Positions 28,256-49,051 are shown, counted from the stretch's first letter. The stretch: 64,000 nucleotides of DNA from Rhizobium acidisoli (GCF_002531755.2 NZ_CP034998.1:1302001-1366000); one strand, 5' to 3'. Notes: generated by a model not told the origin, from the sequence alone. Numbers and translations are program-made.

Positions 28256-28272
28256 TACGGGTGGAGATGAAA

Positions 28273-28803
28273 ATGGCGGCACGTTGGTACATCGTCCACG
28301 CATATTCAAATTTTGAAAAGAAGGTCGCTGAAGACATCGAGAACAAGGCTCGCCAGAAGGGGCTTGAGCACCTGTTCGAGAAGATCCTCGTGCCGACCGA
28401 AAAGGTGGTGGAAGTGCGTCGCGGCCGCAAGGTCGACAGCGAGCGCAAGTTCTTCCCGGGCTATGTCATGGTTCGCGCCAATCTGACGGACGAAGCCTAC
28501 CATCTGATCAAGAACACGCCGAAGGTCACAGGCTTCCTCGGCTCCGACAATAAGCCCGTTCCGATTCCGGATCATGAAGCCGAGCGCATTCTCGGCCAGG
28601 TCCAGGAAGGTGTCGAGCGGCCGAAGGCCTCCATTACCTTCGAGATCGGCGAGCAGGTTCGCGTTTCCGACGGCCCGTTCGCGTCGTTCAACGGCACGGT
28701 TCAGGATGTGGACGAAGAGCGTTCGCGCCTGAAGGTCGAAGTGTCGATCTTCGGCCGCGCAACGCCGGTCGAGCTGGAATACGCTCAGGTCGAGAAGGTC
28801 TGA
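28273..28803 (+). CDS. nusG: Transcription termination/antitermination factor NusG
   Basis: Binds RNA polymerase across the cleft, suppresses pausing and links to Rho or ribosomal S10. 176 aa with the NGN domain (RWYIVHAYSNFEKKV; FFPGYVMV) and a C-terminal KOW domain (GEQVRVSDGPFASFNGTVQDVD). The chosen start is the ATG at 28273, preceded by GGTGGAG; an upstream GTG at 28261 overlaps that site. Cotranscribed with secE. Confidence 0.97.
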   Translation: MAARWYIVHAYSNFEKKVAEDIENKARQKGLEHLFEKILVPTEKVVEVRRGRKVDSERKFFPGYVMVRANLTDEAYHLIKNTPKVTGFLGSDNKPVPIPDHEAERILGQVQEGVERPKASITFEIGEQVRVSDGPFASFNGTVQDVDEERSRLKVEVSIFGRATPVELEYAQVEKV

Positions 28804-28980
28804 TTGTAAGAGATTGGAAGCAGGCCTTTGCGGCCGGTTTCCTGCGGACCTTGTCCGCACCCGCGTGGAAGGTGAGGGGTCTTAGCCGGACCCTAATGAT
28901 CCGCACCACGCAACCGCAGCCGCCGGAGAGATCCGGCATCACGGGCCGGGCGACCGGCCGTTCATGAAAGGCAGAGAGAT

Positions 28981-29412
28981 ATGGCTAAGAAAGTTGCAGG
29001 CCAGCTCAAGCTTCAGGTCAAGGCAGGATCGGCAAACCCGTCCCCGCCGATTGGTCCGGCGCTTGGTCAGCGTGGCATTAACATCATGGAATTCTGCAAG
29101 GCGTTCAATGCCGCCACGCAGGAAATGGAAAAGGGCATGCCGATCCCGGTCGTCATCACCTATTACCAGGACAAGTCCTTCACCTTCGCGATGAAGCAGC
29201 CTCCGGTCAGCTACTGGCTGAAGAAGGAAGCGAAGATCACGTCCGGTTCCAAGACGCCCGGCAAGGGCGCCAAGGCCGGTTCCCTCACCAAGGCTCAGAT
29301 CAAGTCGATCGCAGAAGCCAAGATGAAGGATCTGAACGCAGCGGATATCGAAGGTGCAATGGCGATGATCGAGGGCTCTGCCCGCGCCATGGGCCTGGAA
29401 GTGGTGGGTTAA
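28981..29412 (+). CDS. rplK: 50S ribosomal protein L11
   Basis: Binds the GTPase-associated region of 23S rRNA with L10-L12. 143 aa, starting [16 protein letters not shown], with the conserved proline-rich [20 protein letters not shown]. The 177-nt leader after nusG contains GC-rich inverted segments and probably a promoter. rplA follows after four bases. Confidence 0.97.
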
Positions 29413-29416
29413 GATC

Positions 29417-30118
29417 ATGGCTGGTAAGCGCACGCAGAAGATCAACGAAGGTGTTGATCCCACCAAGCTCTACGCTCTGAGCCTCGCCATCGGCATGGTC
29501 AAGGAACGGGCTGTCGCCAAGTTCGACGAAACCATCGAAGTCTCGATGAACCTCGGCGTCGACCCGCGCCATGCGGACCAGATGGTTCGCGGCGTCGTCA
29601 ATCTGCCGAACGGCACGGGCCGTACGGTTCGCGTCGCCGTCTTCGCTCGTGGCGTCAAGGCCGATGAAGCCAAGGCTGCCGGTGCCGATATCGTCGGCGC
29701 TGAAGACCTCGTCGAAATCGTCCAGGGCGGCAAGATCGAATTCGATCGCTGCATCGCCACCCCGGACATGATGCCGCTCGTCGGCCGTCTCGGTAAGGTT
29801 CTCGGCCCCCGCGGCATGATGCCGAACCCGAAGGTCGGCACCGTCACCATGGATGTCGCCGGAGCCGTCAAGGCTTCCAAGGGCGGCGCTGTCGAGTTCC
29901 GCGTCGAAAAGGCTGGTATCGTCCATGCCGGCATCGGCAAGGCCTCTTTCGACGCCAAGGCTCTGGAAGAAAACATCCGCGCCTTTGCTGACGCCGTCAT
30001 CAAGGCGAAGCCGGCTGGCGCCAAGGGCAACTACGTCAAGCGCGTGGCGATTTCCTCGACCATGGGCCCGGGCGTCAAGATCGAAGTCGGCTCGGTCACA
30101 GCAAGCCCGACTGCATAA
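29417..30118 (+). CDS. rplA: 50S ribosomal protein L1
   Basis: Forms the L1 stalk that handles exit tRNA and in enterobacteria represses the L11 operon. 233 aa with the typical [19 protein letters not shown] motif (here [15 protein letters not shown]). Tightly coupled to rplK; followed by three hairpins before rplJ. Confidence 0.97.
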
Positions 30119-30447
30119 GTTGATTGCCGGACCTCGGTCCGGCCACTGAAATTCCGGCCTCGCAAGGGGCCGGAATATTCCGGAGAAATCCGGAATCCTG
30201 TCCGAGATTGCAGGTGGTTTTCCCTTAATCACTTCGCCTGCATGAGACGGGTAAGACCCGAAATTCATGAAGTTCGCTTCTAGGAAATCGGTTCGAGCCT
30301 TGGATGCCTTGTGCCTCTTTAGCCTTGATTGGCGCGAGAGCGCGGGGGGACAGGATCCTCAAGCGTCGCTTGGGATCTCACATGATCCCGGGAGGCAAAA
30401 GGCAACCCGGCGGGCCCGTTTTCGGTCCCGCCAACTGGAGATAGGCA
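30119..30447 (+). promoter_or_regulatory. rplJ-rplL leader with multiple exact hairpins
   Basis: 329 nt without a gene. Directly after rplA come three exact stems in a row: GCCGGACC/GGTCCGGC (30126-30143), ATTCCGGCC/GGCCGGAAT (30151-30176) and ATTCCGGA/TCCGGAAT with a GAAA tetraloop (30177-30196). Further on are GGGATC/GATCCC (30372-30389) and, just before the ribosome site, GGCGGG-CCG / CGG-CCCGCC (30409-30432). By position this is the place where L10-(L12)4 binds its own mRNA in other bacteria, so autogenous control is inferred. A rplJ promoter may lie inside too. Confidence 0.6.
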
Positions 30448-30966
30448 GTGGAAAGAGCGGAAAAACGCGAATTCGTCACGGAACTGAACGAAGTCTTCAA
30501 GGCTTCGGGCTCAGTTGTCGTGGCCCACTATGCTGGTGCCACAGTCGCGCAGATGAACGACTTTCGTTCGAAGATGCGTGCAGCTGGCGGTACCGTCAAA
30601 GTCGCGAAGAACCGCCTGGCCAAAATTGCCCTTCAAGGTACGGAAGCGGAAGGGATCACCGATCTCTTCAAGGGTCAGACGCTGATTGCATACAGCACCG
30701 ATCCGATCACCGCTCCGAAGGTCGTCATGGATTTCGCCAAGACCAACGACAAGATCGTTGTGCTGGGCGGCGCCATGGGAACAACCACGCTCAACGCCGA
30801 TGCAGTCAAGTCGCTTGCGACCCTGCCTTCGCTCGATGAGCTGCGTGCGAAGCTGCTGGGCATGATCCAGACACCGGCTACCCGCATCGCTGGGGTTGTT
30901 GCAGCACCGGCAAGCCAGCTTGCTCGCGTGTTCGCGGCTTACGCCAAGAAGGACGAAGCCGCTTAA
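30448..30966 (+). CDS. rplJ: 50S ribosomal protein L10
   Basis: Base of the L12 stalk. 172 aa starting at a GTG (30448) with GGAG eight bases upstream; sequence [20 protein letters not shown]. The C-terminal helix that carries L12 dimers is present ([17 protein letters not shown]). Preceded by a structured leader. Confidence 0.96.
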   Translation: MERAEKREFVTELNEVFKASGSVVVAHYAGATVAQMNDFRSKMRAAGGTVKVAKNRLAKIALQGTEAEGITDLFKGQTLIAYSTDPITAPKVVMDFAKTNDKIVVLGGAMGTTTLNADAVKSLATLPSLDELRAKLLGMIQTPATRIAGVVAAPASQLARVFAAYAKKDEAA

Positions 30967-31024
30967 GGCGGTTTTTCGCTGTTTATAATCAACCGGTTCG
31001 AACCGAACAAAAGGAACTAGTAAA

Positions 31025-31402
<378 letters not shown>

Positions 31403-31417
31403 TCTTGAAACGCTTTT

Positions 31418-31454
31418 GGGAGGCAGTCTCTGCTGCCTCCCATTTGCCGTTTTT
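31418..31454 (+). terminator. Hairpin/attenuator after rplL
   Basis: Exact stem GGGAGGCAG / CTGCCTCCC with loop TCTCTG (31418-31441), then ATTTGCCGTTTTT. A partial terminator between the ribosomal and polymerase genes would reduce rpoBC relative to rplL, as in E. coli; that role is inferred. Confidence 0.65.
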
Positions 31455-31462
31455 CTGAACGA

Positions 31463-31500
31463 ATTACCCAAAAGCCGCGTCAAACCGGCTTTTGGGTAAT
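31463..31500 (+). other. Exact 15-bp inverted repeat, possible RNase III site
   Basis: ATTACCCAAAAGCCG and its exact complement CGGCTTTTGGGTAAT around an 8-nt loop, with no T-run after it, between rplL and rpoB. The position parallels the RNase III processing site known between rplL and rpoB in E. coli. Confidence 0.55.
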
Positions 31501-31663
31501 GGGTTCTTCAAAAGGATAGTCTCGCACCGAGGGCAGCACAGCAATCCGAGCTGAGCGTTTTCGGGTGTCGGACGAGATTGAACTACTCATTGATAGACGG
31601 GATCGACTGGCCATCGGTTCCCGTCCGTTGCAGGCCCGGGTGCAAGATTTTGAAGGAGCGACG

Positions 31664-35803
<4,140 letters not shown>

Positions 35804-35814
35804 GCAGTTGATAG

Positions 35815-35842
35815 GGCGTGCGCTGCCAATGCGGCGCACGCC
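35815..35842 (+). other. Hairpin between rpoB and rpoC
   Basis: Exact nine-base stem GGCGTGCGC / GCGCACGCC with a 10-nt loop, in the 190-nt gap between rpoB and rpoC. No T-run; a processing or stability element is possible. Confidence 0.45.
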
Positions 35843-35993
35843 GGTCCCGCCGGGCGCCGTATCCATATCGGCCCTGCAGGGAAGTTTCGCCGCATCTTGC
35901 GGTTATTCTCGTTTAAGCGAGGGAGGCGGCTCCCGGGAATTTGCCGCCGACCATCGCATTTTGAGGGCGCTTTAGCCCATGAAGGAGACAGGC

Positions 35994-40202
<4,209 letters not shown>

Positions 40203-40242
40203 TCCGCAGCCGACGACCACCACTCAGGTGGCACGCGAATTG

Positions 40243-40280
40243 AAAAACCGCCCGGAGCGATCCGGGCGGTTTTTGTTTTT
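40243..40280 (+). terminator. Intrinsic terminator of rpoC
   Basis: Exact 14-bp stem AAAAACCGCCCGGA / TCCGGGCGGTTTTT with GCGA loop, then GTTTTT. Confidence 0.95.
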
Positions 40281-40364
40281 GGTCTGCAGGTAGGTTGGGG
40301 GAGGGAAGGTGCTGCCTGCGCTTTATGCTGCCTTTGCGACCCGCAGCGTCAGCGGCAGCTCGCT

Positions 40365-40658
40365 TCAGTTGAAGCGGATGATGGCGACCTCGCCGTCGAC
40401 GGCGCCCTGATAGGCAGAGGCGTGCGGCTCTTCGGCTGGCACCTCGGTCAGCATGCCGATCTGGTCGAGATCGGCCTCGATGAAGCCTTCCTCGGCAAGG
40501 GCGTTCAGGGCCTCGCGCACGGCTGTGTCGTCGTCGGGCGCCTTCAGCATGATGTGCAGATCGATGCCTTCGCTGTCGTCGGACTCGTAGCCTTTGCCGA
40601 TGATGATGAAGACCATCGGTCCGTCGAAATTATTGTCGTTATCAGGTGTCGTAATCAT
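40365..40658 (-). CDS. Conserved hypothetical protein (97 aa)
   Basis: Small acidic protein, the only minus-strand gene within the core block. The ATG at 40658 has AAGGACAGG upstream; the frame runs 22 codons further without a ribosome site. It begins MITTPDNDNNFDGPMVFIII and contains DLHIMLKAPDDDTAVREALNAL; alternating hydrophobic pattern suggests a compact alpha/beta domain without membrane segments. No family assigned; I recall similar short proteins between rpoC and rpsL in rhizobia but cannot check. Confidence 0.7.
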   Translation of the reverse strand: MITTPDNDNNFDGPMVFIIIGKGYESDDSEGIDLHIMLKAPDDDTAVREALNALAEEGFIEADLDQIGMLTEVPAEEPHASAYQGAVDGEVAIIRFN

Positions 40659-41156
40659 CGCCTGTCCTTCGGCTCTTTGACGATTCGGTCGCTCGAATCC
40701 TGCTGTGAGGGCCGCACGCCGCAATTGCTGATTCCTTAACTGCTTTTGCCGCGATGCCCAAGTTTTTATCTTGGTGCACGGCCGCCATTTCGTCTAGAAG
40801 GATGAAATCAGGGCGTTAGGCCCTGAGATCAAGGCGATACGGCGAGTTTATTTCTTAACCGGCCTTGACGAGAGGGGTGGAAACCAGTAGTACCCCGGCC
40901 ATCAGATCCCATGTGAGGCTTGGCTGTTCGGGGCGACGCGCCCTGAAGTTCACCTCAAACAAGGTTCTAAACGCACGTTGAAGTCATGATGCTGCACGCA
41001 CGACGCATATTTTATGCGTCCTCTGCTCCTTGTGGTCCATCTGCGGAAGCGGATCGGGCCATATTTTGCGCATTGACGGAAAGCATGCGTCACTGCCGGA
41101 GACGGCGCGAGTTCAAGCCCGCAAGGGTACTGAGATAAAACGTAAGGGATGGTTGA
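40659..41156 (+). promoter_or_regulatory. str operon upstream region
   Basis: About 500 nt before rpsL with no supported gene. A weak promoter candidate is CTTGAC (40864-40869), 18 bases, TAGTAC (40888-40893). An exact hairpin GACGCATA-TTT-TATGCGTC lies at 41002-41020, inside the presumed leader. The rpsL ribosome site is AAGGGA. Confidence 0.4.
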
Positions 41157-41528
41157 ATGCCTACCGTAAACCAGCTGATCCGCAAGCCTCGCCAGGCGAA
41201 CGTAAAGCGTAACAAGGTTCCCGCACTCCAGGAGAACCCGCAGAAGCGCGGCGTTTGCACGCGCGTCTATACGACGACGCCGAAGAAGCCGAACTCGGCT
41301 CTGCGTAAGGTCGCAAAGATCCGCCTGACCAACGGCTTCGAAGTCATTGGTTACATCCCCGGCGAAGGTCACAACCTTCAGGAACACTCCGTCGTCATGA
41401 TCCGTGGCGGCCGCGTCAAGGACCTTCCGGGTGTCCGTTATCACATCATCCGCGGCGTTCTCGATACCCAGGGTGTCAAGAACCGCAAGCAGCGCCGCTC
41501 CAAGTACGGTGCGAAGCGTCCGAAGTAA
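41157..41528 (+). CDS. rpsL: 30S ribosomal protein S12
   Basis: 123-aa decoding-centre protein. The streptomycin-determining lysines are wild type: K in TTPKKPNS (about 43) and in [11 protein letters not shown] (about 88). First gene of the str operon rpsL-rpsG-fusA-tuf2. Confidence 0.98.
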   Translation: MPTVNQLIRKPRQANVKRNKVPALQENPQKRGVCTRVYTTTPKKPNSALRKVAKIRLTNGFEVIGYIPGEGHNLQEHSVVMIRGGRVKDLPGVRYHIIRGVLDTQGVKNRKQRRSKYGAKRPK

Positions 41529-41575
41529 TTCGGTTTTGAATAATCCGGCGCTGCGCGAGGTCCTCCGCGTGATGA

Positions 41576-42076
<501 letters not shown>

Positions 42077-42105
42077 TTCCGAACGGTATCGAAAGGCAGT
42101 CCACA

Positions 42106-44205
42106 ATGGCTCGCGAATATAAAATCGAAGACTACCGCAATTTCGGTATCATGGCGCATATCGACGCCGGCAAGACCACGACCACCGAGCGTATTCTTTA
42201 TTACACCGGCAAGTCGCACAAGATCGGCGAAGTCCACGACGGCGCAGCCACCATGGACTGGATGGAGCAGGAGCAGGAGCGTGGCATCACGATCACCTCC
42301 GCTGCCACCACGACCTTCTGGAAGGGCCGTGACGGCAAGACGCGCCGCTTCAACATCATCGACACCCCCGGCCACGTCGACTTCACCATCGAAGTCGAGC
42401 GTTCGCTGCGCGTTCTCGACGGCGCCATCGCGCTGCTCGACGCCAATGCCGGTGTCGAGCCGCAGACGGAAACCGTCTGGCGCCAGGCCGAGAAGTACAA
42501 TGTCCCGCGGATGATCTTCTGCAACAAGATGGACAAGACCGGCGCCGACTTCTACCGCTCCGTCGAGATGATCAAGACCCGTCTCGGCGCAACGGCTGTC
42601 GTCATGCAGCTGCCGATCGGTGCTGAAACCGAATTCAAGGGCGTCATCGACCTGATCGAGATGAACGCTCTCATCTGGCGCGACGAGTCGCTCGGCGCCC
42701 AGTGGGATGTCGTCGAGATCCCCGAGGACATGAAGGCCAAGGCCGAAGAATATCGCGAAAAGCTCATCGAAACGGTCGTCGATATCGACGAAGCTGCGAT
42801 GGAAGCCTATCTCGAAGGCATTCTGCCCGACAACGATCAGATCCGTGCGCTCGTTCGCCGCGGCACGATCGACGTCAAGTTCCACCCGATGTTCTGCGGC
42901 ACCGCCTTCAAGAACAAGGGCGTGCAGCCGCTGCTCGACGCCGTCGTCGACTACCTGCCGTCGCCGATGGACATCCCGGCCATCAAGGGCATCGACTTCA
43001 AGACCGAAGCCGACATCGAGCGTCATGCCGATGACGCCGAGCCGCTCTCCATGCTCGCCTTCAAGATCATGAACGACCCCTTCGTCGGTTCGCTGACCTT
43101 CGCCCGCATCTACTCCGGCAAGCTCGAAAAGGGCGCGTCGGTCATGAACACGGTCAAGGACAAGCGCGAGCGCGTCGGCCGCATGCTGCAGATGCACTCC
43201 AACTCGCGTGAAGACATCGAAGAAGCCTTCGCAGGCGACATCGTTGCTCTCGCCGGCCTCAAGGAAACCACGACGGGTGATACGCTCTGCGATCCGCTGA
43301 AGCCGGTTATCCTCGAGCGCATGGAATTCCCCGAGCCGGTCATTCAGATCGCTATCGAGCCGAAGACCAAGGGCGACCAGGAAAAGATGGGCCTCGCGCT
43401 CAACCGCCTGGCTGCAGAAGATCCGTCCTTCCGCGTCAAGACCGACCAGGAATCCGGCCAGACCATCATTGCCGGCATGGGCGAACTGCATCTCGACATC
43501 ATCGTCGACCGCATGCGTCGTGAATTCAAGGTTGAAGCAACTGTCGGCGCGCCGCAGGTTGCCTACCGCGAAACCATCACCCGCCAGCACGAAGAAGACT
43601 ACACGCACAAGAAGCAGTCCGGTGGTACCGGCCAGTTCGCGCGCGTCAAGATCGTCTTCGAACCGAACCCGGAAGGCGACGACTTCAAGTTCGAATCGAA
43701 GATCGTCGGCGGTTCCGTTCCGAAGGAATACATCCCCGGCGTCCAGAAGGGCATCGAAAGCGTCCTGTCTTCGGGCCCGCTCGCAGGCTTCCCGATGCTC
43801 GGCGTCAAGGCGACCCTCATCGACGGCGCTTTCCATGACGTCGACTCCTCGGTTCTCGCCTTCGAAATCGCATCGCGTGCCTGCTTCCGTGAAGCAGCCA
43901 AGAAGGCCGGCGCTCAGCTGCTCGAGCCGATGATGAAGGTCGAAGTCGTCACCCCGGAAGATTATGTCGGCGACGTCATCGGCGACCTGAACTCCCGTCG
44001 CGGTCAGATCCAGGGCCAGGAAAGCCGTGGTATCGCCGTCGTCATCAACGCGAACGTTCCGCTCGCGAACATGTTCAAGTACGTCGACAACCTGCGCTCC
44101 ATGTCCCAGGGCCGCGCTCAGTACACGATGACCTTCGATCACTATTCGCCGGTCCCGTCGAATGTCGCAACTGAAATCCAGGCAAAGTATTCCGGTCAGA
44201 AGTGA
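42106..44205 (+). CDS. fusA: Elongation factor G
   Basis: 699-aa translocase GTPase. P-loop [10 protein letters not shown] (17-26), switch I with [22 protein letters not shown] near 90 and NKMDK near 142; domain IV contains the GQFARVKI and the HDVDSS tip region. 30 bases after rpsG. Confidence 0.98.
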   Translation: MAREYKIEDYRNFGIMAHIDAGKTTTTERILYYTGKSHKIGEVHDGAATMDWMEQEQERGITITSAATTTFWKGRDGKTRRFNIIDTPGHVDFTIEVERSLRVLDGAIALLDANAGVEPQTETVWRQAEKYNVPRMIFCNKMDKTGADFYRSVEMIKTRLGATAVVMQLPIGAETEFKGVIDLIEMNALIWRDESLGAQWDVVEIPEDMKAKAEEYREKLIETVVDIDEAAMEAYLEGILPDNDQIRALVRRGTIDVKFHPMFCGTAFKNKGVQPLLDAVVDYLPSPMDIPAIKGIDFKTEADIERHADDAEPLSMLAFKIMNDPFVGSLTFARIYSGKLEKGASVMNTVKDKRERVGRMLQMHSNSREDIEEAFAGDIVALAGLKETTTGDTLCDPLKPVILERMEFPEPVIQIAIEPKTKGDQEKMGLALNRLAAEDPSFRVKTDQESGQTIIAGMGELHLDIIVDRMRREFKVEATVGAPQVAYRETITRQHEEDYTHKKQSGGTGQFARVKIVFEPNPEGDDFKFESKIVGGSVPKEYIPGVQKGIESVLSSGPLAGFPMLGVKATLIDGAFHDVDSSVLAFEIASRACFREAAKKAGAQLLEPMMKVEVVTPEDYVGDVIGDLNSRRGQIQGQESRGIAVVINANVPLANMFKYVDNLRSMSQGRAQYTMTFDHYSPVPSNVATEIQAKYSGQK

Positions 44206-44273
44206 CCGGAATACCTATTGACCGATAACAAGAATTAGATCCCCTCGGGGACTAGCAAAACGGAGAGCCGAAA

Positions 44274-45449
<1,176 letters not shown>

Positions 45450-45603
45450 TTAGCGGCTGGGCCACCAGGCCCAAGGAAAGGATAGGGACGCCGATCTCGG
45501 TGTCCCTCTCGATCTTTGAAACCGGTGGCCCGCTAACGTAACTGAAGGTAAGTCGTGTCCCTGAATGGTGACACGCGGATAACAGACACAAGGATAAAGT
45601 CGA
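45450..45603 (+). promoter_or_regulatory. tuf2-rpsJ leader with competing RNA structures
   Basis: Starting at the tuf2 stop, TTAGCG (45450-45455) plus GGCCACC (45460-45466) can pair with GGTGGCC plus CGCTAA (45524-45536), 13 pairs around a 4-nt bulge. TGGGCC/GGCCCA (45458-45473) forms a local hairpin that excludes this. Enclosed between them is an 11-bp stem AGGGACGCCGA/TCGGTGTCCCT (45484-45507, one G-T). A S10-operon leader under L4-type or other control is inferred. Confidence 0.5.
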
Positions 45604-45912
45604 ATGAACGGCCAGAATATCCGCATCCGCCTGAAGGCGTTCGATCACCGGATTCTCGATGCCTCCACGCGCGAGATCGTATCGACGGCTAAGCGCACCG
45701 GTGCAAGCGTCCGGGGCCCCGTTCCGCTTCCGACCCGCATCGAGAAGTTTACGGTCAACCGGTCCCCGCACATCGACAAGAAGAGCCGTGAACAGTTCGA
45801 GATGCGCACGCACAAGCGCCTTCTCGATATCGTTGACCCGACCCCGCAGACGGTAGACGCGCTGATGAAGCTCGATCTCGCCGCCGGTGTCGATGTTGAG
45901 ATCAAGCTCTGA
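45604..45912 (+). CDS. rpsJ: 30S ribosomal protein S10
   Basis: 102 aa ([19 protein letters not shown]), first gene of the S10 operon; also the NusE partner of NusG/NusB in antitermination. Confidence 0.98.
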   Translation: MNGQNIRIRLKAFDHRILDASTREIVSTAKRTGASVRGPVPLPTRIEKFTVNRSPHIDKKSREQFEMRTHKRLLDIVDPTPQTVDALMKLDLAAGVDVEIKL

Positions 45913-45951
45913 GACCTCGGGTCTTCGGGCTGAGTGAGAAGGATTGAACCG

Positions 45952-46593
45952 ATGCGTTCAGGTGTGATTGCACAGAAGGTGGGAATGACCCGCGTCTATA
46001 ACGACGCAGGTGAGCATGTCCCGGTAACGGTACTGCGTATGGACGGCTGCCAGGTCGTCGCCACGCGCACTGTCGAAAAGAATGGCTATACCGCAGTTCA
46101 GCTCGGTGCCGGCCAGGCGAAGGTGAAGAACACCTCCAAGGCGATGCGCGGCAACTTTGCCGTTGCCAACGTCGAGCCGAAGGCCAAGGTTGCTGAATTC
46201 CGCGTGTCGGAAGACCAGCTGCTTGAGATCGGCACGGAGATCAAGGCAGGTCACTTCGCAGCCGGTCAGCTCGTCGACGTGACGGGCACGACGATCGGTA
46301 AGGGTTTTGCCGGCGCCATGAAGCGCCACGGTTTCGGCGGTCTTCGCGCCACGCACGGTGTGTCGGTTTCGCACCGCTCGCACGGTTCGACCGGCTCGCG
46401 CCAGGATCCGGGCAAGGTTTTCAAGAACAAGAAGATGGCTGGTCACATGGGCCAGACGCGCGTCACGACGCAGAACCTGGAAGTGGTTTCGACCGACGAA
46501 GATCGTGGTCTGATCCTGATCAAGGGTGCTGTTCCCGGTTCCAAGGGTGCCTGGATCATCGTGCGCGACGCCGTCAAGTCGGCCGCGAAGTAA
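45952..46593 (+). CDS. rplC: 50S ribosomal protein L3
   Basis: 213 aa from the ATG at 45952 ([16 protein letters not shown]), with the [13 protein letters not shown] loop that reaches the peptidyl-transferase centre. AAGGA lies upstream; an earlier in-frame GTG overlaps that site. Confidence 0.97.
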   Translation: MRSGVIAQKVGMTRVYNDAGEHVPVTVLRMDGCQVVATRTVEKNGYTAVQLGAGQAKVKNTSKAMRGNFAVANVEPKAKVAEFRVSEDQLLEIGTEIKAGHFAAGQLVDVTGTTIGKGFAGAMKRHGFGGLRATHGVSVSHRSHGSTGSRQDPGKVFKNKKMAGHMGQTRVTTQNLEVVSTDEDRGLILIKGAVPGSKGAWIIVRDAVKSAAK

Positions 46594-46606
46594 GGGAGCC
46601 AGATCA

Positions 46607-47227
46607 ATGGAATTCAACGTCAAAACCCTCGAGGGAAAAGACGCCGGGAAGGTTTCCCTTTCGGACGCGATTTTCGGCCTCGAGCCCCGCGAAGACATTC
46701 TCGCCCGCGTCATCCGCTGGCAGCTTGCCAAGAAGCAGCAGGGCACCCACAAGGCAAAGGGTCGCGCTGAAGTTTCGCGCACCGGCGCCAAGATGTACAA
46801 GCAGAAGGGTACGGGCCGCGCTCGCCACCATTCGGCTCGCGCTCCGCAGTTCCGCGGCGGTGGCAAGGCTCACGGCCCGGTCGTCCGCAGCCACGAGCAT
46901 GACCTTCCGAAGAAGGTTCGTGCACTCGGCCTGCGCCTCGCTCTTTCGGCCAAGATCAAGGCCGATGACGTCATCGTCATCGACAACCTGGTCGCCGCCG
47001 AAGCCAAGACCAAGGCTCTGGCGTCCGTATTCGAGACGCTCGGCCTGACCAACGCCCTCTTCATCGGCGGCGCAGAACTTGACGGCAACTTCAAGCTCGC
47101 AGCTCAGAACATCCCGAACATCGATGTTCTGCCGATCCAGGGCATCAACGTTTATGACATCGTGCGCCGCGGCAAGCTCGTGCTTTCCAAGGCTGCGGTT
47201 GAAGCGCTAGAGGAGCGATTCAAGTGA
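46607..47227 (+). CDS. rplD: 50S ribosomal protein L4
   Basis: 206 aa from the ATG at 46607 after GGGAGCC. Contains the RNA-binding loop [21 protein letters not shown]. In E. coli L4 represses this operon. Its stop overlaps rplW by GTGA. Confidence 0.97.
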   Translation: MEFNVKTLEGKDAGKVSLSDAIFGLEPREDILARVIRWQLAKKQQGTHKAKGRAEVSRTGAKMYKQKGTGRARHHSARAPQFRGGGKAHGPVVRSHEHDLPKKVRALGLRLALSAKIKADDVIVIDNLVAAEAKTKALASVFETLGLTNALFIGGAELDGNFKLAAQNIPNIDVLPIQGINVYDIVRRGKLVLSKAAVEALEERFK

Positions 47228-47517
47228 CCGATCTTCGCCACTACGATGTGATCGTCTCTCCGGCGATCACCGAAAAGTCCACGCTGGTATCCGAAAACAA
47301 CCAGGTTGTTTTCAATGTCGCCAAGCAGGCGACGAAGCCGGAAATCAAGGCTGCTGTCGAGGCGCTGTTCGGCGTCAAGGTTACGGCCGTCAACACTCTG
47401 CTGCGCAAGGGCAAGACCAAGCGGTTCCGCGGTTTCGTCGGCAAGCAGAAGGACGTGAAGAAGGCTGTTGTGACCCTGGCTGAAGGCCAGACGATCGACG
47501 TCTCCACCGGTCTCTGA
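47224..47517 (+). CDS. rplW: 50S ribosomal protein L23
   Basis: 97 aa starting at a GTG that overlaps the rplD stop (GTGA). Contains the family's [15 protein letters not shown] and lies at the tunnel exit, docking trigger factor and SRP. Confidence 0.97.
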   Translation: MTDLRHYDVIVSPAITEKSTLVSENNQVVFNVAKQATKPEIKAAVEALFGVKVTAVNTLLRKGKTKRFRGFVGKQKDVKKAVVTLAEGQTIDVSTGL

Positions 47518-47528
47518 GGTATAAGAAA

Positions 47529-48365
47529 ATGGCATTGAAAACATTCAATCCGATCACCCCGAGCCAGCGCCAGCTGGTCATCGTCGACCGTTCTGCCCTC
47601 TACAAGGGCAAGCCGGTCAAGGCGCTGACGGAAGGCCTGACCAAGAGCGGCGGTCGTAACAACCTCGGTCGCATCACCGCCCGCTTCATCGGCGGCGGTC
47701 ACAAGCGTACCTATCGCCTGATCGACTTCAAGCGTCGCAAGTTCGACGTCGAAGGCACGGTCGAGCGTATCGAATACGATCCGAACCGCACGGCTTTCAT
47801 CGCGCTGGTCAACTATGCTGACGGCGAAAAGGCTTATATCCTCGCTCCTCAGCGTCTCGCTGCCGGTGACAAGGTCATCGCTTCCGAGAAGGCTGTCGAC
47901 GTCAAGCCCGGCAATACCATGCCGCTGCAGTTCATCCCGGTCGGCTCCATCATCCACAACGTGGAAATGAAGCCGGGCAAGGGCGGTCAGATCGCTCGTT
48001 CCGCCGGTGGCTACGCACAGCTCGTCGGCCGTGACCAGGGCATGGCGATCCTTCGCCTGAACTCGGGTGAACAGCGTCTCGTGCATGGCTCCTGCCTTGC
48101 TTCGATCGGCGCCGTCTCCAACCCTGACCACGCCAACATCAACGACGGCAAGGCCGGTCGTACCGTTTGGCGCGGCAAGCGTCCGCATAACCGCGGTGTC
48201 GTCATGAACCCGGTCGACCATCCGCACGGCGGTGGTGAAGGCCGCACCTCTGGTGGTCGCCATCCGGTGACACCATGGGGCAAGCCGACCAAGGGCAAGC
48301 GCACCCGGTCGAACAAGTCGACCGACAAGATGATCATGCGCTCGCGTCATCAGCGTAAGAAGTAA
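47529..48365 (+). CDS. rplB: 50S ribosomal protein L2
   Basis: 278 aa ([20 protein letters not shown]) with the conserved [19 protein letters not shown] and C-terminal [16 protein letters not shown] that includes the functional His. Confidence 0.98.
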   Translation: MALKTFNPITPSQRQLVIVDRSALYKGKPVKALTEGLTKSGGRNNLGRITARFIGGGHKRTYRLIDFKRRKFDVEGTVERIEYDPNRTAFIALVNYADGEKAYILAPQRLAAGDKVIASEKAVDVKPGNTMPLQFIPVGSIIHNVEMKPGKGGQIARSAGGYAQLVGRDQGMAILRLNSGEQRLVHGSCLASIGAVSNPDHANINDGKAGRTVWRGKRPHNRGVVMNPVDHPHGGGEGRTSGGRHPVTPWGKPTKGKRTRSNKSTDKMIMRSRHQRKK

Positions 48366-48380
48366 GAGAGGAAGTCTCCA

Positions 48381-48659
48381 ATGGCTCGTTCAGTATGGAA
48401 AGGTCCGTTCGTTGACGGCTATCTTCTCAAGAAGGCTGAGAAGGTTCGTGAAGGCGGACGTGCAGAAGTGATCAAGATCTGGAGCCGTCGCTCCACGATC
48501 CTGCCGCAGTTCGTCGGTCTTACCTTCGGCGTCTACAACGGCAGCAAGCATATCCCGGTCAGCGTCAATGAAGACATGGTCGGCCACAAATTCGGTGAAT
48601 TCTCTCCGACCCGCACCTACTACGGTCACGGCGCGGACAAGAAGGCGAAGAGGAAGTAA
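48381..48659 (+). CDS. rpsS: 30S ribosomal protein S19
   Basis: 92 aa ([20 protein letters not shown]), ending in a Lys-rich tail; two bases before rplV. Confidence 0.98.
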   Translation: MARSVWKGPFVDGYLLKKAEKVREGGRAEVIKIWSRRSTILPQFVGLTFGVYNGSKHIPVSVNEDMVGHKFGEFSPTRTYYGHGADKKAKRK

Positions 48660-48661
48660 CA

Positions 48662-49051
48662 ATGGGCAAGGCAAAAGCCGAACGCCGGCTGAAGGACAAC
48701 GAGGCGCAAGCAGTCGCCCGCACGCTCCGCGTCAGCCCCCAGAAGCTCAATCTGGTTGCTGCGGCTATCCGTGGCAAGAAGGTCGAGCGCGCACTCGCTG
48801 AGCTGGAGTTCTCCCGCAAGCGTATCGCAGGTGCCGTCAAGAAGACGCTCGAATCTGCGATCGCCAACGCTGAGAACAACCACGATCTCGACGTCGACGC
48901 TCTTGTCGTCGCCGAGGCCTATGTCGGCAAGTCGATCGTCATGAAGCGTTTCCACGCTCGTGGTCGCGGTCGCGCGTCGCGCATCGAAAAGCCTTTCGCG
49001 CACCTGACGATCGTCGTTCGTGAAGTGCAGGCAGTTGAGGAGGCCGCATAA
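48662..49051 (+). CDS. rplV: 50S ribosomal protein L22
   Basis: 129 aa with the tunnel-lining loop ([18 protein letters not shown]). Its stop overlaps the rpsC start (TAATG). Confidence 0.97.
   Translation: MGKAKAERRLKDNEAQAVARTLRVSPQKLNLVAAAIRGKKVERALAELEFSRKRIAGAVKKTLESAIANAENNHDLDVDALVVAEAYVGKSIVMKRFHARGRGRASRIEKPFAHLTIVVREVQAVEEAA

Noticed and set aside
28261..28272. GTG start four codons upstream for NusG
   Set aside because: It overlaps the GGTGGAG ribosome site that serves the ATG at 28273.
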